Positions 62,576-62,831 of a stretch of 62,831 nt of DNA are shown here, one piece after another. The first letter of the stretch is position 1; every line of letters begins with the position of its first letter. Source of the DNA: Cesiribacteraceae bacterium YIM B00369 (GTDB lineage Bacteria; Bacteroidota; Bacteroidia; Cytophagales; Cyclobacteriaceae); contig JAFMYY010000028.1 of NCBI GenBank assembly GCA_017948555.1, positions 1 to 62,831 of the forward strand, in the 5' to 3' direction. The notes below the pieces were generated by a model. It saw nothing but the letters and a program-made list of their open reading frames with translations, did no database searches and was not told the DNA's origin. The position numbers and the translations under genes are program-made.

Positions 62576-62698
62576 GTAGTCCGACAGAATTATTTTTTTA
62601 GCTTAACAGCCAGTTTTGTCATGCCGACCGGAGGCATCTTTCGCCGTTTGAAGCCTTATTTAAGCTACTATTGGAAAGATCCGGTCTGTCCCGGCGGG
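62572..62698. repeat. Intergenic repeat element, copy C, with inverted REP-like pair
   Basis: The first 69 bases align with the element at 443-505 (TAAGTAGTC, GACA, TTTTGTCAT, CCGACC, AGG). In addition TGCCGACCGGAGGCATCTTT at 62622-62641 is an imperfect inverted copy of GGAAAGATCCGGTCTGTCCC at 62673-62692. Paired inverted units of this type are known as REP-like elements between genes in this phylum. Confidence 0.5.
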
Positions 62699-62831
62699 GA
62701 ACCGTGTCCGACTCCTCCGACTTTTTCCGCTTCTAAAACTTAGTATGGCAAATCGAGCTATTTATTTCCAAAATAATTCTGTCACACTACTTAATTCAAG
62801 TTGCGCAATATTATGTTAATTGGCAAAGAGT

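Overview
The window looks like chromosome of a member of the Bacteroidota, most likely a Cytophagales-type polysaccharide degrader. The evidence is two SusC/SusD pairs, a one-protein hybrid two-component regulator, many lipoproteins and signal peptides on secreted sugar-active enzymes, and almost no Shine-Dalgarno-like leaders. No rRNA, tRNA, CRISPR array or intact insertion sequence was seen. No database search was possible, so family names rest on motifs, lengths and gene order.

Layout. (1) 1-8940: the end of an unidentified gene and its terminator, then L-rhamnose catabolism: a fused rhamnulose-1-phosphate aldolase/lactaldehyde dehydrogenase, a rhamnose isomerase and a rhamnulokinase. These run directly into lutABC, which oxidises L-lactate to pyruvate. 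(2) 9128-18585: rhamnogalacturonan-I breakdown: a DUF4861-like lipoprotein, a GH105 unsaturated-uronyl hydrolase, a rhamnogalacturonan acetylesterase and two tandem PL11 lyases, with a YefM/YoeB toxin-antitoxin pair in between. (3) 18734-21043: a lone quinol-type nitric oxide reductase behind a palindromic promoter region. (4) 21336-23732: a secreted GH2 glycosidase. (5) 24380-32536: a tightly packed six-gene cassette unlike its surroundings: UbiA-type prenyltransferase, rifampin-phosphotransferase-like dikinase, BtaA-like 3-amino-3-carboxypropyl transferase, phytol/dolichol-kinase-like protein, GNAT-like protein and an OleC-like AMP-forming ligase. (6) 32655-56583: a pectin-type polysaccharide utilization locus: a hybrid regulator facing a ten-cistron run of FAS1 lipoprotein, SusC, SusD, FAS1, FAS1, SusC, SusD, GH31 and PL1. 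(7) 56763-62575: a divergent pair, an MG2/plug-domain surface protein and a large beta-helix plus DUF6298-like protein.

How it fits together. PL1, PL11, acetylesterase, GH105, GH2 and GH31 would take apart pectin outside the cell and in the periplasm. The SusCD systems import oligomers. Rhamnose released from the rhamnogalacturonan backbone becomes dihydroxyacetone phosphate plus L-lactaldehyde, then L-lactate, then pyruvate through LutABC. The cassette in (5) does not belong to this pathway. Its last gene ends in a 60-codon copy of the 3' end of the GH2 gene just before the cassette, 175 of 183 bases identical and in frame, and its first gene is preceded by a stop-free coding-like stretch with no start codon. 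Both ends therefore look like recombination scars. The cassette predicts an undescribed lipid or isoprenoid product carrying a SAM-derived aminocarboxypropyl group, and is the most interesting part of the window.
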